A stretch of DNA of 12,109 bases from positions 1 through 12,109 of the forward strand of contig CBFHYJ010000049.1 in the NCBI GenBank assembly GCA_965659945.1, read 5' to 3'. Source of the stretch: VMDJ01 sp965659945. GTDB taxonomy: Bacteria > Pseudomonadota > Gammaproteobacteria > Chromatiales > Chromatiaceae. Position numbers and translations under genes: made by a program. Of the stretch, positions 1 through 6,461 are shown one piece after another. The notes beneath the pieces were generated by a model. The model searched no databases and was not told where the DNA came from. It saw only the letters and a list, made by a program, of their open reading frames with translations. Within the stretch, counting starts at the first letter, position 1. Every line of letters begins with the position of its first letter.

Positions 1-858
1 GCTAGTGTTAAGCAGTTCTCGACAGCGGACAATCAACAGGGTTTGTTTAAATGGGTCGCTATTCTGACCGGTTCCAAGAACACACTTAAGGGTGTTGGCT
101 TCTTCCTTGGCGCCGGTTTGCTTGAATGGCTAGGCTTTAGAGAGGCTTTGTATGCGCTCGCGGGTAGCTTGGCGATGGTGATGTTGATCACTGTGCTGCT
201 CTTGCCTAACGAGGTTGGCAAGATGAAGGCGAAGCCGAAGTTCACCCAGGTCTTTTCGCAAATCCCTTCGATCAACTGGCTTGCAAGTGCGCGATTCTTT
301 TTGTTTGGTGCAAGGGATGTCTGGTTTGTGGTTGGCTTGCCGGTATATTTGTATGAGGTGCTTAAGTGGCCATTTAGCCAAGTGGGCGCCTTCTTGGCGT
401 TATGGGTCATTGCCTATGGGCTTCTGCAAGCCTCGGCACCTAAGCTGCTTAAACATCGTTTTGCTGGTGCTGAATCAGGTGGTCTTGCAACTACATGGGC
501 GTTATTGCTAACAGTGATTACGGCTTTACTGCCGGTGGCGTTAGCTTCAACAGAATCGCCGATGTGGGTACTGATTATTGGTCTAGCGATCTTTGGTGTG
601 ATGTTTGCTATGAACTCGGCGATTCATTCGTATTTGATCTTGGCGTATTCGGATGCGGATAAGGTCGCGATGAATGTCGGTTTTTATTACATGGCCAATG
701 CGGGTGGTCGATTAGCCGGAACGGTCTTATCGGGTGTTATGTATCAACTGTATGGTCTTGAGGGCTGTTTATGGGCAGCGGTAGCCTTTCTTTTTATGGC
801 GACCTTGTTATCGCTCAAGCTGCCTCGTAAAGCCCTTCAAACCGCTTCAGGAAGTTAA
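1..858 (+). CDS. arsJ: Organoarsenical efflux MFS transporter ArsJ, 5'-truncated by the window edge
   Basis: The reading frame is open from base 1 and ends at TAA 856-858, giving 285 residues of the C-terminal part. The TTG at 43 is internal, because homologous sequence continues upstream of it. Several hydrophobic segments in a row mark an integral inner-membrane permease of the major facilitator superfamily. The stretch TGSKNTLKGVGFFLG (visible residues 23-37), preceded by NQQGLFKWVA, and the later block FFLFGARDVWFVVGLPVY match my memory of ArsJ closely. ArsJ exports 1-arseno-3-phosphoglycerate, which is made from arsenate by a GAPDH-like partner usually encoded beside it. No GAPDH gene follows, so the partner should lie upstream, outside the window. 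Roughly the first four or five membrane helices are missing. If the ArsJ assignment is wrong, it is still clearly an MFS permease. Confidence 0.78.
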   Translation, partial: ASVKQFSTADNQQGLFKWVAILTGSKNTLKGVGFFLGAGLLEWLGFREALYALAGSLAMVMLITVLLLPNEVGKMKAKPKFTQVFSQIPSINWLASARFFLFGARDVWFVVGLPVYLYEVLKWPFSQVGAFLALWVIAYGLLQASAPKLLKHRFAGAESGGLATTWALLLTVITALLPVALASTESPMWVLIIGLAIFGVMFAMNSAIHSYLILAYSDADKVAMNVGFYYMANAGGRLAGTVLSGVMYQLYGLEGCLWAAVAFLFMATLLSLKLPRKALQTASGS

Positions 859-884
859 TTCCTGCCGATACGCGCTTCTAAGAT

Positions 885-890
885 AGGAGG
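885..890 (+). promoter_or_regulatory. Strong Shine-Dalgarno site for the pilin gene
   Basis: AGGAGG lies 5 nt before ATG 896. This strong site fixes the pilin start and gives an 8-residue leader before the prepilin cleavage glycine. Confidence 0.85.
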
Positions 891-895
891 GCGTT

Positions 896-1327
896 ATGCC
901 AACAAAACTTCAAACTGGTTTTACACTCGTTGAGCTCATTATCGTTGTAGAGATTATCTCGATTTTGGCGAGCATCGCGATTCCGGCTTATAACGGTTAT
1001 GTCGAAACATCTAAAAGATCAGATGGGCAGGCATCATTGATGGCGTTGGCTATTGGTCAAGAGAAATACCGAGCCCAATGTCCTTCATACGCACAAAATT
1101 TTGGTTCGGCGATAAATTGCGATACATCAAGTTTGAATTTTTCGTCATCGTCAGACGGGGATTATTACACCTTGGTAATTGTTGCTGGTTCTGTTTCAGC
1201 AGCTGGATTTACAGCGCAAGCTGATCCGACGTTTGCGCAGACATCCTGTGATGCCGCGGACTTTCAAATTACAGAAGATGGCCCAGACTTAGGCAGCGAT
1301 GCAAAGAAGGCTTGTTGGGGTCGATAA
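896..1327 (+). CDS. Type IV minor pilin, PilE-like
   Basis: A 143-residue prepilin. The short leader (residues 1-8, ending in Gly8) is followed by Phe9 and a hydrophobic helix that starts FTLVELIIVV. This is the class III signal cut and N-methylated by PilD, with the conserved Glu at mature position 5. A globular domain follows with four cysteines (C62, C75, C118, C140); C118 and C140 probably form the C-terminal D-region disulfide. The ending KACWGR resembles the ...CWR ending of Pseudomonas PilE, so a minor pilin of that type is likely, although a pseudopilin or major pilin is possible. Mature position 11 is Glu (GAG), where alanine is usual in this hydrophobic stretch. The gene starts 37 nt after arsJ with no terminator visible between them, and ends at a terminator. 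No other pilus genes are in view. Confidence 0.85.
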   Translation: MPTKLQTGFTLVELIIVVEIISILASIAIPAYNGYVETSKRSDGQASLMALAIGQEKYRAQCPSYAQNFGSAINCDTSSLNFSSSSDGDYYTLVIVAGSVSAAGFTAQADPTFAQTSCDAADFQITEDGPDLGSDAKKACWGR

Positions 1328-1340
1328 ACACCACTTCTTA

Positions 1341-1366
1341 AAACCCGCCTCGGCGGGTTTATTTTT
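1341..1366. terminator. Bidirectional terminator between the pilin gene and zur
   Basis: The inverted repeat AAACCCGC (1341-1348) / GCGGGTTT (1353-1360) has the tetraloop CTCG. On the + strand it is followed by ATTTTT, and on the - strand by TTTTAAG. It can therefore end the pilin transcript and the convergent znu-zur transcript. The zur stop codon (1359-1361) lies partly inside one arm. Confidence 0.85.
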
Positions 1367-1802
1367 GGCAGCTAGCGCAACGACCTAATAGCTCAATCAC
1401 TGGGCGCTGCAAGCTGAAACCTTGGTTCTTCTCTACGGCATTCAGGCTTTCATCAAGTTCGTGATTACACACCTCGTTAACCTCGCCACAGTCAGTACAA
1501 ATTAAAAACTGTCCTGCATGCGGGTGCTCAGGGTGGTTGCAGCCAACAAAGGCATGCAGACTTTCAAGCTTGTGAATTAATCCTTGTTCTTGAAGAAACT
1601 CTAACGCGCGATAAACGGTCGGTGGTGCCGGTGTTTTATCTTCTTGGCGCATGCCTTCAAGTAACTCATAAGCGGTCAGTGGCTTTTTAGAGCGCATAAT
1701 CAATGACAACACCTGCTCGCGCTGAGGTGTTAAGCGCGCACCTTGAGAAGCGCATAAGATTTTGACTTGCTTAAGGTGCTGAGTCAGTTCTTTTTGATTC
1801 AT
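1359..1802 (-). CDS. zur: Zinc uptake regulator Zur (Fur family)
   Basis: A 147-residue Fur-family repressor that binds DNA when loaded with zinc. The N-terminal winged-helix domain contains a recognition helix near TVYRALEFL (residues 62-70). The C-terminal dimerisation domain has the Zur-type block HAFVGC-HPEHPH (83-95), with C88, H90, H93 and H95 as candidate regulatory-zinc ligands. C102-x2-C105 and C142-x2-C145 fit the structural zinc site. I chose ATG 1802 over longer in-frame starts. It overlaps the znuB stop as ATGA and has GGAGG about 6 nt upstream, and MNQKELTQHLKQ is a normal Zur amino terminus. Being last in the znu operon, it should be repressed along with the transporter through the operator at 4239-4253, giving negative autoregulation. 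Confidence 0.95.
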   Translation of the reverse strand: MNQKELTQHLKQVKILCASQGARLTPQREQVLSLIMRSKKPLTAYELLEGMRQEDKTPAPPTVYRALEFLQEQGLIHKLESLHAFVGCNHPEHPHAGQFLICTDCGEVNEVCNHELDESLNAVEKNQGFSLQRPVIELLGRCASCQK

Positions 1803-2623
1803 GCATTGCCTCCACGTAAGTGGTGCCAAAGGCTGGATAAAACATAAGCTAAGCCGGTGACGAGAACTATCACAGGACCGGTGGGAAGATCGGTAGGGTA
1901 GCTGACCGCAAGCCCTATGAAGCTCATTAGCATGCCAATCAGTGTGGCGAGCCACATCATGCGATGCAGTGAATTCACATAATGACCTGCCATGGCAGCG
2001 GGCAGCGTAATTAGTGCAAGTACGAGAATTAAGCCAACCACTTGAATCAGTAACACAACGGTTAGCGCGACCATCACTAGGAGCAGTAAATAGAAAAAGC
2101 TCGCGGGTATGCCGCGAAGGTGTGCGTGCTCTTCATCAAAAACTACTGCAAGTAATTGGCGGTGATAAGCCCAAACGATAGCTAATAGCACAACATCTAG
2201 TGCGGCCATGAACCAGAGACTTGAGTGAGGTACTAAAAGAATATTGCCAAACAGATAGCTTGTGAGGTCAGATTGATATCCCGGAGTTTTGGCGATAAAG
2301 ATCACACCAATTGCCATACCAATCGCCCAAAGTGCGCCGATGAGCGTGTCTTCTTGCTGTTTCCAGTAAAGACGAATGCCGCCAATTAACAGTGCGGCAA
2401 TAATGGCGGAAATCAAGGCGCCAATCAGTGGGTCAGATCCCATATACAGCGCGATGCCCATGCCGCCGAGTACTGAGTGCGCGATGCTGCCAGCGATAAA
2501 GGCAATGCGTTTAACCACCACATAGCTACCCATGACGCCACAACCAATACTGGTTAGTAGTCCAGCGATCAGAGCGCCTTGTAGAAAGCCGTAGCGAGTG
2601 AGTGCGTCGATAAAGTCCATCAT
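1799..2623 (-). CDS. znuB: High-affinity zinc ABC transporter permease ZnuB
   Basis: A 274-residue, very hydrophobic inner-membrane protein of the ABC-3 permease family, close to the usual length of about 260. It forms the translocation pore for Zn2+ delivered by ZnuA. Visible family features are GCGVMGSYVVVKRIAF near the start, the AHSVLGGMGIA block (about residues 48-58), SYLFGNILLV (about 122-131), the charged cytoplasmic stretch FDEEHAHLRGIP (about 162-173) expected to contact ZnuC, and QVVGLILVLALITLPAA (about 194-210). I estimate seven to eight membrane helices. It starts 2 nt after the znuC stop with no clear Shine-Dalgarno site, which suggests translational coupling. A second ATG follows immediately (2618-2620). 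Its stop overlaps the zur start by 4 nt. Confidence 0.95.
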   Translation of the reverse strand: MMDFIDALTRYGFLQGALIAGLLTSIGCGVMGSYVVVKRIAFIAGSIAHSVLGGMGIALYMGSDPLIGALISAIIAALLIGGIRLYWKQQEDTLIGALWAIGMAIGVIFIAKTPGYQSDLTSYLFGNILLVPHSSLWFMAALDVVLLAIVWAYHRQLLAVVFDEEHAHLRGIPASFFYLLLLVMVALTVVLLIQVVGLILVLALITLPAAMAGHYVNSLHRMMWLATLIGMLMSFIGLAVSYPTDLPTGPVIVLVTGLAYVLSSLWHHLRGGNA

Positions 2624-2625
2624 AA

Positions 2626-3372
2626 TTAATGCTTATGCGCGACCATGCGCACATCCTCACCGTATAAGTTATGAATAACATCGCCATCAATGGCATCGGT
2701 GTGGTGACAGACGAGTGTTTGGTTAACACAAGCAACTCGGTTCACATAACTAGAGATGAATGCCACATCATGAGAGACCACTAAGATCGTCATGCGGTCG
2801 TTGAGTGACTTGAGTAAGTCAAAAATGTCACTTTCTAAGCGTTGATCAATATTTGCAGTGGGTTCATCAAGCAGTAGCACCTCAGGTTCTGAAGCAAGTG
2901 CTCTTGCTAATAAAACACGCTGCAGTTGTCCGCCCGATAGACTGCCGAGTTGACGATGAATGAGATTGTCAGCTTCGACCTCTTCCAGTGCTTGTTTGAC
3001 TATGGCTTTATCGCTAGCCGAGTAGCGGCCGGGCAGCCAGCGCTGCCAGCCTGATTTATTGTGATTAAGTCGACCGAGCAGCACCGCTTGCTCTACAGAG
3101 ATAGGGAAGTCACGTGAGAAATTCGGATATTGCGGCACATAACCTAGTCGGTGGTGTGAATCTTCGGGTGCTTTATCAAATACCTCGATTCGACCTTTAG
3201 TAGGCTGAAGTAGGCCTAGGATAAGTTTAAGTAAAGTGCTTTTGCCGCCTGCATTGGGACCTACAATGCCTAAGAATTCCCCGGCATTGACCTGCATTGA
3301 GATATCTTCGAGCACCTTTAGCTTGCCATAGCGATAGCTCAGATTATTAATCGTGATTTGGGGTTTACTCAT
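2626..3372 (-). CDS. znuC: Zinc ABC transporter ATPase ZnuC
   Basis: A 248-residue ABC ATPase that powers zinc import through ZnuB at the cytoplasmic face. All nucleotide-binding motifs are intact: Walker A GPNAGGKST (38-46), Q-loop Q81, signature LSGGQ (145-149), Walker B EVLLLDEP (164-171) and switch histidine H201. Length matches E. coli ZnuC (about 250). I chose ATG 3372 over a TTG-initiated extension at 3408, because MSKPQITINNLSY is a natural ABC amino terminus and the extra residues are only the antiparallel use of znuA coding bases. The start overlaps the end of znuA by 8 nt (ATGAGTAA), so translation is probably coupled. The C-terminus is short and carries a few histidines. Confidence 0.95.
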   Translation of the reverse strand: MSKPQITINNLSYRYGKLKVLEDISMQVNAGEFLGIVGPNAGGKSTLLKLILGLLQPTKGRIEVFDKAPEDSHHRLGYVPQYPNFSRDFPISVEQAVLLGRLNHNKSGWQRWLPGRYSASDKAIVKQALEEVEADNLIHRQLGSLSGGQLQRVLLARALASEPEVLLLDEPTANIDQRLESDIFDLLKSLNDRMTILVVSHDVAFISSYVNRVACVNQTLVCHHTDAIDGDVIHNLYGEDVRMVAHKH

Positions 3373-4213
3373 GGCTAAAGGCCTTCTTAAGTGCGATTGC
3401 TGCATCAAGTAAATTATTTGGGTAGGCTTCGCTTAAAGGGTCAATCGTTACGACATATCCATGGATTTCATCTGCAACACGTTGCGCTAAGCGACGATCA
3501 AATTGAGGCTGCACGAATAAAACGCGATGCGCATTGTGACGAGATGCTTCTAAAACATGTTCAAGCGCATGTGGGCCAAAGTCTTTGCCGCCACGTTCTA
3601 ATGAGACTTGGTTGAGTTGATAGCGTTTAGCGAAATAGCTCCAAGCAGGGTGATACACATAAAAGGTGTTATTTGCATAAGGCGCTAGGAGCGTTCTGAT
3701 TTGGTTATCTATACCCAGTAACTGTTGTTGATAACTGAGATAGTTTTTTACGATCACTTGTTTGCGATCTGGTGTTAACTTGATCAGTGCTTGAGCAAGC
3801 TTGTCCAATTGATTGGCAATGAGAACCGGGTCGGTCCATAAATGAGGGTCGGTATCTTCATGCTCATCATGGCCTTCATGGTGATGGTGGTGGTGTTCGA
3901 GCAGGTCAACACCGTCGCGTAGATCAACGATTAGGATGCTTGGATTAACAGCCTTGATGCGACTCATCCAAGCGGCCTCGTAAGGCAGACCGGAACGAAC
4001 AAAGATATTGGCATTACTAAGGGCAACTAGCTGGCGGGGTGTTGGGCTATAGGTAGCAGGGCTGTAACCTGCAGTGACTAAGCTCTCTACCTGATTGTCA
4101 GTATCAAGTGCTTTTAGTACTGGCACCAAAGGCGGCACGCTGACGAAAATACTGGCAGCTTGCGTAACGCTGGCAGCTAGAAGGCAAAAAAAGAGACTTA
4201 GAACTCGGATCAT
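3365..4213 (-). CDS. znuA: Zinc ABC transporter periplasmic binding protein ZnuA (variant first ligand)
   Basis: A 282-residue cluster A-I metal-binding protein. The signal peptide (residues 1-19) probably ends at TQA|AS. A charged loop holds six histidines in a row (107-112) plus H115 and H118, typical of zinc-specific ZnuA proteins. Expected metal ligands visible are H124 in DPHLW, H188 in YVYHPAWSYFAKRY, and D258 in TIDPLSEAY. The first ligand, normally His in a PHxYxPTP-like motif, is Ala53 here (GYSPATYSPTPRQ); the GCT codon is clear in the DNA. The metal site therefore probably has three protein ligands, or borrows a histidine from the loop. First gene of znuA-C-B-zur, with its promoter and Zur operator just upstream. 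The Shine-Dalgarno site is weak. Confidence 0.93.
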   Translation of the reverse strand: MIRVLSLFFCLLAASVTQAASIFVSVPPLVPVLKALDTDNQVESLVTAGYSPATYSPTPRQLVALSNANIFVRSGLPYEAAWMSRIKAVNPSILIVDLRDGVDLLEHHHHHHEGHDEHEDTDPHLWTDPVLIANQLDKLAQALIKLTPDRKQVIVKNYLSYQQQLLGIDNQIRTLLAPYANNTFYVYHPAWSYFAKRYQLNQVSLERGGKDFGPHALEHVLEASRHNAHRVLFVQPQFDRRLAQRVADEIHGYVVTIDPLSEAYPNNLLDAAIALKKAFSHE

Positions 4214-4238
4214 GAAGAAAACTTGAATGACTTTTAAT

Positions 4239-4253
4239 TGTTATATTATAACA
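4239..4253 (-). promoter_or_regulatory. Zur operator upstream of znuA
   Basis: TGTTATATTATAACA is a perfect 7-1-7 inverted repeat centred on base 4246. It matches the core of the gammaproteobacterial Zur box as I remember it (GTTATA-N-TATAAC). It sits 26 bp before the znuA ATG and contains the likely -10 hexamer, so bound Zn-Zur would block RNA polymerase. The regulator is encoded at the end of the same operon. Confidence 0.92.
4245..4250 (-). promoter_or_regulatory. Probable -10 element of the znu operon promoter
   Basis: Read on the - strand this is TATAAT, a perfect sigma-70 -10 hexamer, lying inside the Zur operator about 32 bp before the znuA ATG. No good -35 hexamer is visible at 16-18 bp spacing, so the exact promoter is inferred. 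Confidence 0.6.
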
Positions 4254-4274
4254 TTCTAGATCTTGTGTAGGCGT

Positions 4275-4297
4275 AAAAAAAGCGCCAATGGCGCTTT
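4275..4297 (-). terminator. Rho-independent terminator of purK-purE
   Basis: The perfect stem AAAGCGCC (4279-4286) / GGCGCTTT (4290-4297) has loop AAT. On the - strand it is followed by seven T residues (4281-4275). It begins 6 nt after the purE stop and separates purKE from the znu promoter. Confidence 0.93.
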
Positions 4298-4302
4298 CTT
4301 GG

Positions 4303-4812
4303 TTATTTGCTAAACGAGGGGCCGTCTTTTTCCCAGTTGCCGACTTTGGTCATCACCATGTCATCCAAAGACTGTTTGTAATCAGCTACTTGTTTGGCGA
4401 TGGCACTATCTTCTGTACCTAGAATTTGCGCGGCAAGGATGCCTGCATTCTTAGCGCCATTAATAGCAACGGTAGCAACAGGTACACCTGGCGGCATCTG
4501 TACGATTGAGAGTAACGAGTCTTCACCGCTCAACGCTGATGATTTAACCGGAACACCGATGACTGGTAATGAGGTGATCGCTGCAACCATACCGGGTAGG
4601 TGAGCTGCGCCACCGGCACCTGCGATGATGACTTTTAAGCCACGTTCAATGGCAGTTTGTGAGTATTCATAAAGACGATGCGGTGTGCGGTGAGCAGAAA
4701 CGATGGTCATTTCATAAGCGATACCAAATTCGCTTAATTGGTCTGCAGCAGCTTGCATGACCGGAAGGTCTGAATCGCTACCCATGATGATACCAACTTT
4801 GATGTCACTCAT
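4303..4812 (-). CDS. purE: N5-carboxyaminoimidazole ribonucleotide mutase PurE (class I)
   Basis: A 169-residue cytoplasmic enzyme, the same length as E. coli PurE. It converts N5-CAIR to CAIR in de novo purine synthesis. Substrate-binding motifs are intact: GSDSD (11-15), SAHRTP (39-44, with catalytic H41), AGAGGAAHLPGM (64-75) and QMPPGVPVATVAI (105-117). ATG 4812 was chosen over 4830. It has GGAG 7 nt upstream, gives the canonical start MSDIKVGIIMGSDSD, and overlaps the purK stop by only 8 nt (ATGAGTGA). The presence of PurK next door supports the mutase (class I) rather than the AIR carboxylase form. It is transcribed after purK and ends at the terminator at 4275-4297. Confidence 0.97.
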   Translation of the reverse strand: MSDIKVGIIMGSDSDLPVMQAAADQLSEFGIAYEMTIVSAHRTPHRLYEYSQTAIERGLKVIIAGAGGAAHLPGMVAAITSLPVIGVPVKSSALSGEDSLLSIVQMPPGVPVATVAINGAKNAGILAAQILGTEDSAIAKQVADYKQSLDDMVMTKVGNWEKDGPSFSK

Positions 4813-5962
4813 CGTTTTTCTCCGCGCCAATCGTAATTAAGGTTTTAACCAAAGCCGCTTTTTCTGCCGCTTGCTTGATGTCTTTATCGAGAATAGTGAT
4901 ATGGCCCATCTTACGGTATGGGCTGGTTTTATTCTTGCCATATAAGTGCAAATTCACACCCGAGATACTCAGCGTCTCATCTAGGCCACGTAACTCTGGC
5001 TTACCTGCCTCACCGGGCGCGCCTAATAGATTGACCATGGCAGCAGGACATAAAGTTTCTGTGCTACCAAGGGGTAATCCAAGAATGGCGCGCAAATGTT
5101 GTTCGAACTGATCGGTGATGTTGGCTTCTATGGTGTGATGGCCTGAGTTATGGGTGCGCGGTGCGATTTCATTCACAAGTACTTGGCCATCTTCGGCGAC
5201 AAACATTTCAACGCCAAAAATACCCACACCATTGAGCGCTTCCACAGTCTTTTCTGCAATGCGTTGCGCTTCTTGTGCAACGGGCTCTGGGATCAACGCT
5301 GGGGCCAACAAGATATCCAACATGTTTTCATCGTTGAACACCATCTCGACTGGAGGGTAGGTTTTCACTTCACCTTTGGTACTGCGTGCAACCAAGATGG
5401 CAATTTCTTTATCAGCTTTAACAAATCGCTCAATGAGTGAGGGTATGGGTAGGTGTTTATCAAAGCTTTCTGCAGTTTTCATGATCGCAACGCCGCGACC
5501 GTCATAACCACCGCGACGTGCTTTTTGTACTAAGGGATAGCCGAATTTTTCAAAGAGTTCAGCAGAGGGTTCGTTAGCCTCAATGAACTCTGAGGTTGGA
5601 ATGTCGTTAGCCGCTAAAAATTTCTTTTGAACAAGCTTGTCTTGAATAGTCTTCAGAACGGCTGAAGAGGGATATACGGCTTTGCCTTCGGCCTCTAAGC
5701 TCGCTAATGTTTCTGCATCGATATCTTCAAGCTCAAAGGTCAGCACGTCGACCTCGTTTGAGAGCTGACGAATCGCATCGGCATCATGGTAGCCGGCGAC
5801 GAGCTGTTTTGAGGCAAGCTGACAGGCAGGGCAGTGGTCATCTGGGTCAAGTATCGTGCAGGTGGCGCCAAGACGTTTTGCCGCCTTAATCGTCATACGA
5901 CCGAGTTGTCCGCCACCAATTAAACCGATGGTGGCGAGTGGGTATTTTCGGCTACTACTCAT
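4805..5962 (-). CDS. purK: N5-carboxyaminoimidazole ribonucleotide synthase PurK
   Basis: A 385-residue ATP-grasp enzyme, slightly longer than E. coli PurK (355). It uses ATP and bicarbonate to turn AIR into N5-CAIR, the substrate of PurE. Visible features are the N-terminal GGGQLGRM (16-23), QDKLVQKKFL (107-116), the ATP-binding QKARRGGYDGRG (146-157), GVEMFV (250-255) and the metal/ATP site VNEIAPRTHNSGHHT (263-277), then KMGHITIL (351-358). The start ATG 5962 places the Rossmann-like GGGQLG at the expected distance. The Shine-Dalgarno site is poor. The gene order purK then purE is the reverse of E. coli purEK. It shares a 156-bp divergent intergenic region with the gene at 6119. Confidence 0.97.
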   Translation of the reverse strand: MSSSRKYPLATIGLIGGGQLGRMTIKAAKRLGATCTILDPDDHCPACQLASKQLVAGYHDADAIRQLSNEVDVLTFELEDIDAETLASLEAEGKAVYPSSAVLKTIQDKLVQKKFLAANDIPTSEFIEANEPSAELFEKFGYPLVQKARRGGYDGRGVAIMKTAESFDKHLPIPSLIERFVKADKEIAILVARSTKGEVKTYPPVEMVFNDENMLDILLAPALIPEPVAQEAQRIAEKTVEALNGVGIFGVEMFVAEDGQVLVNEIAPRTHNSGHHTIEANITDQFEQHLRAILGLPLGSTETLCPAAMVNLLGAPGEAGKPELRGLDETLSISGVNLHLYGKNKTSPYRKMGHITILDKDIKQAAEKAALVKTLITIGAEKNDE

Positions 5963-6118
5963 AGCGAGGTCTCGACAGGCCCATTGCCCCAGAAAAACCG
6001 CGAATAATACATCAAAAATCCGTTACTTAGCACGTAGTCATTTAAATTCGCGCTAGCTGGGATTCGGGGCGTGTATCATAGGGAGTCATTGGATTTTTAG
6101 AACTTTTTGGACCCTTAA
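5963..6118. promoter_or_regulatory. Divergent intergenic region between purK and the 6119 operon
   Basis: These 156 bp must hold the promoters of both divergent units. A possible -10 for purK on the - strand is TATTAT (6009-6004), and one for the + operon is TATCAT (6074-6079). Neither has a convincing -35. I see no obvious PurR-box palindrome and no small gene. Confidence 0.4.
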
Positions 6119-6442
6119 ATGATGAAGCCTAAACCGTATATAGGTATTAATAACGACCCCAATGGCGCCATGAACCCGACGGGTAACGTTATTCGAGATG
6201 CGTGGGTATTTGGTTTGATCCCAGAGAGTGAAACCTGTGAAGGGTGGTCTATGGGGCAGATGGATAATCTTTACGACAGCGTTGTGCAGGCCTGGCAGCC
6301 ATATGCAAACCTGCCGTCAAACTTGCCGGATGACTTAAAAAAACGCCATGCCGAAATCTACATTGCGGCGATGCAGCAGGCCCGTGAAAAAGGATGGGAT
6401 CCAGATAAAGATGTTGCTGACGAAATAGCGGATGAAGAATAG
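6119..6442 (+). CDS. Small conserved protein of unknown function
   Basis: A 107-residue soluble protein without signal peptide or membrane segment, so probably cytoplasmic. The N-terminal part (residues 7-46) has a conserved-looking core, YIGINNDPNG then NPTGNVIRDAWVFGLIPE and CEGW. The middle is helical (RHAEIYIAAMQQAREKGWDP, 76-95) and the tail is acidic. I have the impression of having seen similar short proteins in other Proteobacteria but cannot name a family or function. Two ATG codons are adjacent (6119, 6122), with only a weak GGA about 7 nt upstream. The next gene starts 19 nt after its stop, so it looks like the first gene of an operon with the two Bax-like genes; whether it acts with them is unknown. 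Confidence 0.8.
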   Translation: MMKPKPYIGINNDPNGAMNPTGNVIRDAWVFGLIPESETCEGWSMGQMDNLYDSVVQAWQPYANLPSNLPDDLKKRHAEIYIAAMQQAREKGWDPDKDVADEIADEE

Positions 6443-6461
6443 CCGCCGATAAGGAATAACC

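Noticed and set aside
43..45. TTG as the start of the arsJ-like gene
   Set aside because: The frame is open to base 1 and the residues before it (TADNQQG) fit the transporter family, so the gene is simply cut by the window edge.
33..410. Long open frames on the strand opposite arsJ, purK, dabA and others
   Set aside because: They are antisense or out-of-frame shadows of well-supported genes, with low-complexity or unrecognisable products.
1803..1955. Amino-terminal extension of Zur to 1955
   Set aside because: The added residues come from znuB coding sequence in another frame and do not resemble Zur. ATG 1802 has a good ribosome site and the ATGA overlap.
3373..3408. TTG-initiated extension of ZnuC
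   Set aside because: It lies inside znuA, has no homology to ABC proteins, and ATG 3372 gives the family length.
3883..3914. Hexahistidine run as a cloning tag or assembly contaminant
   Set aside because: It is internal, has mixed codons, and sits in the charged loop expected in ZnuA.
4813..4830. Earlier purE start giving MARRKT
   Set aside because: Family length and the GGAG site support ATG 4812.
5963..6118. PurR operator in the purK upstream region
   Set aside because: No palindrome resembling ACGCAAACGTTTGCGT could be found by eye.
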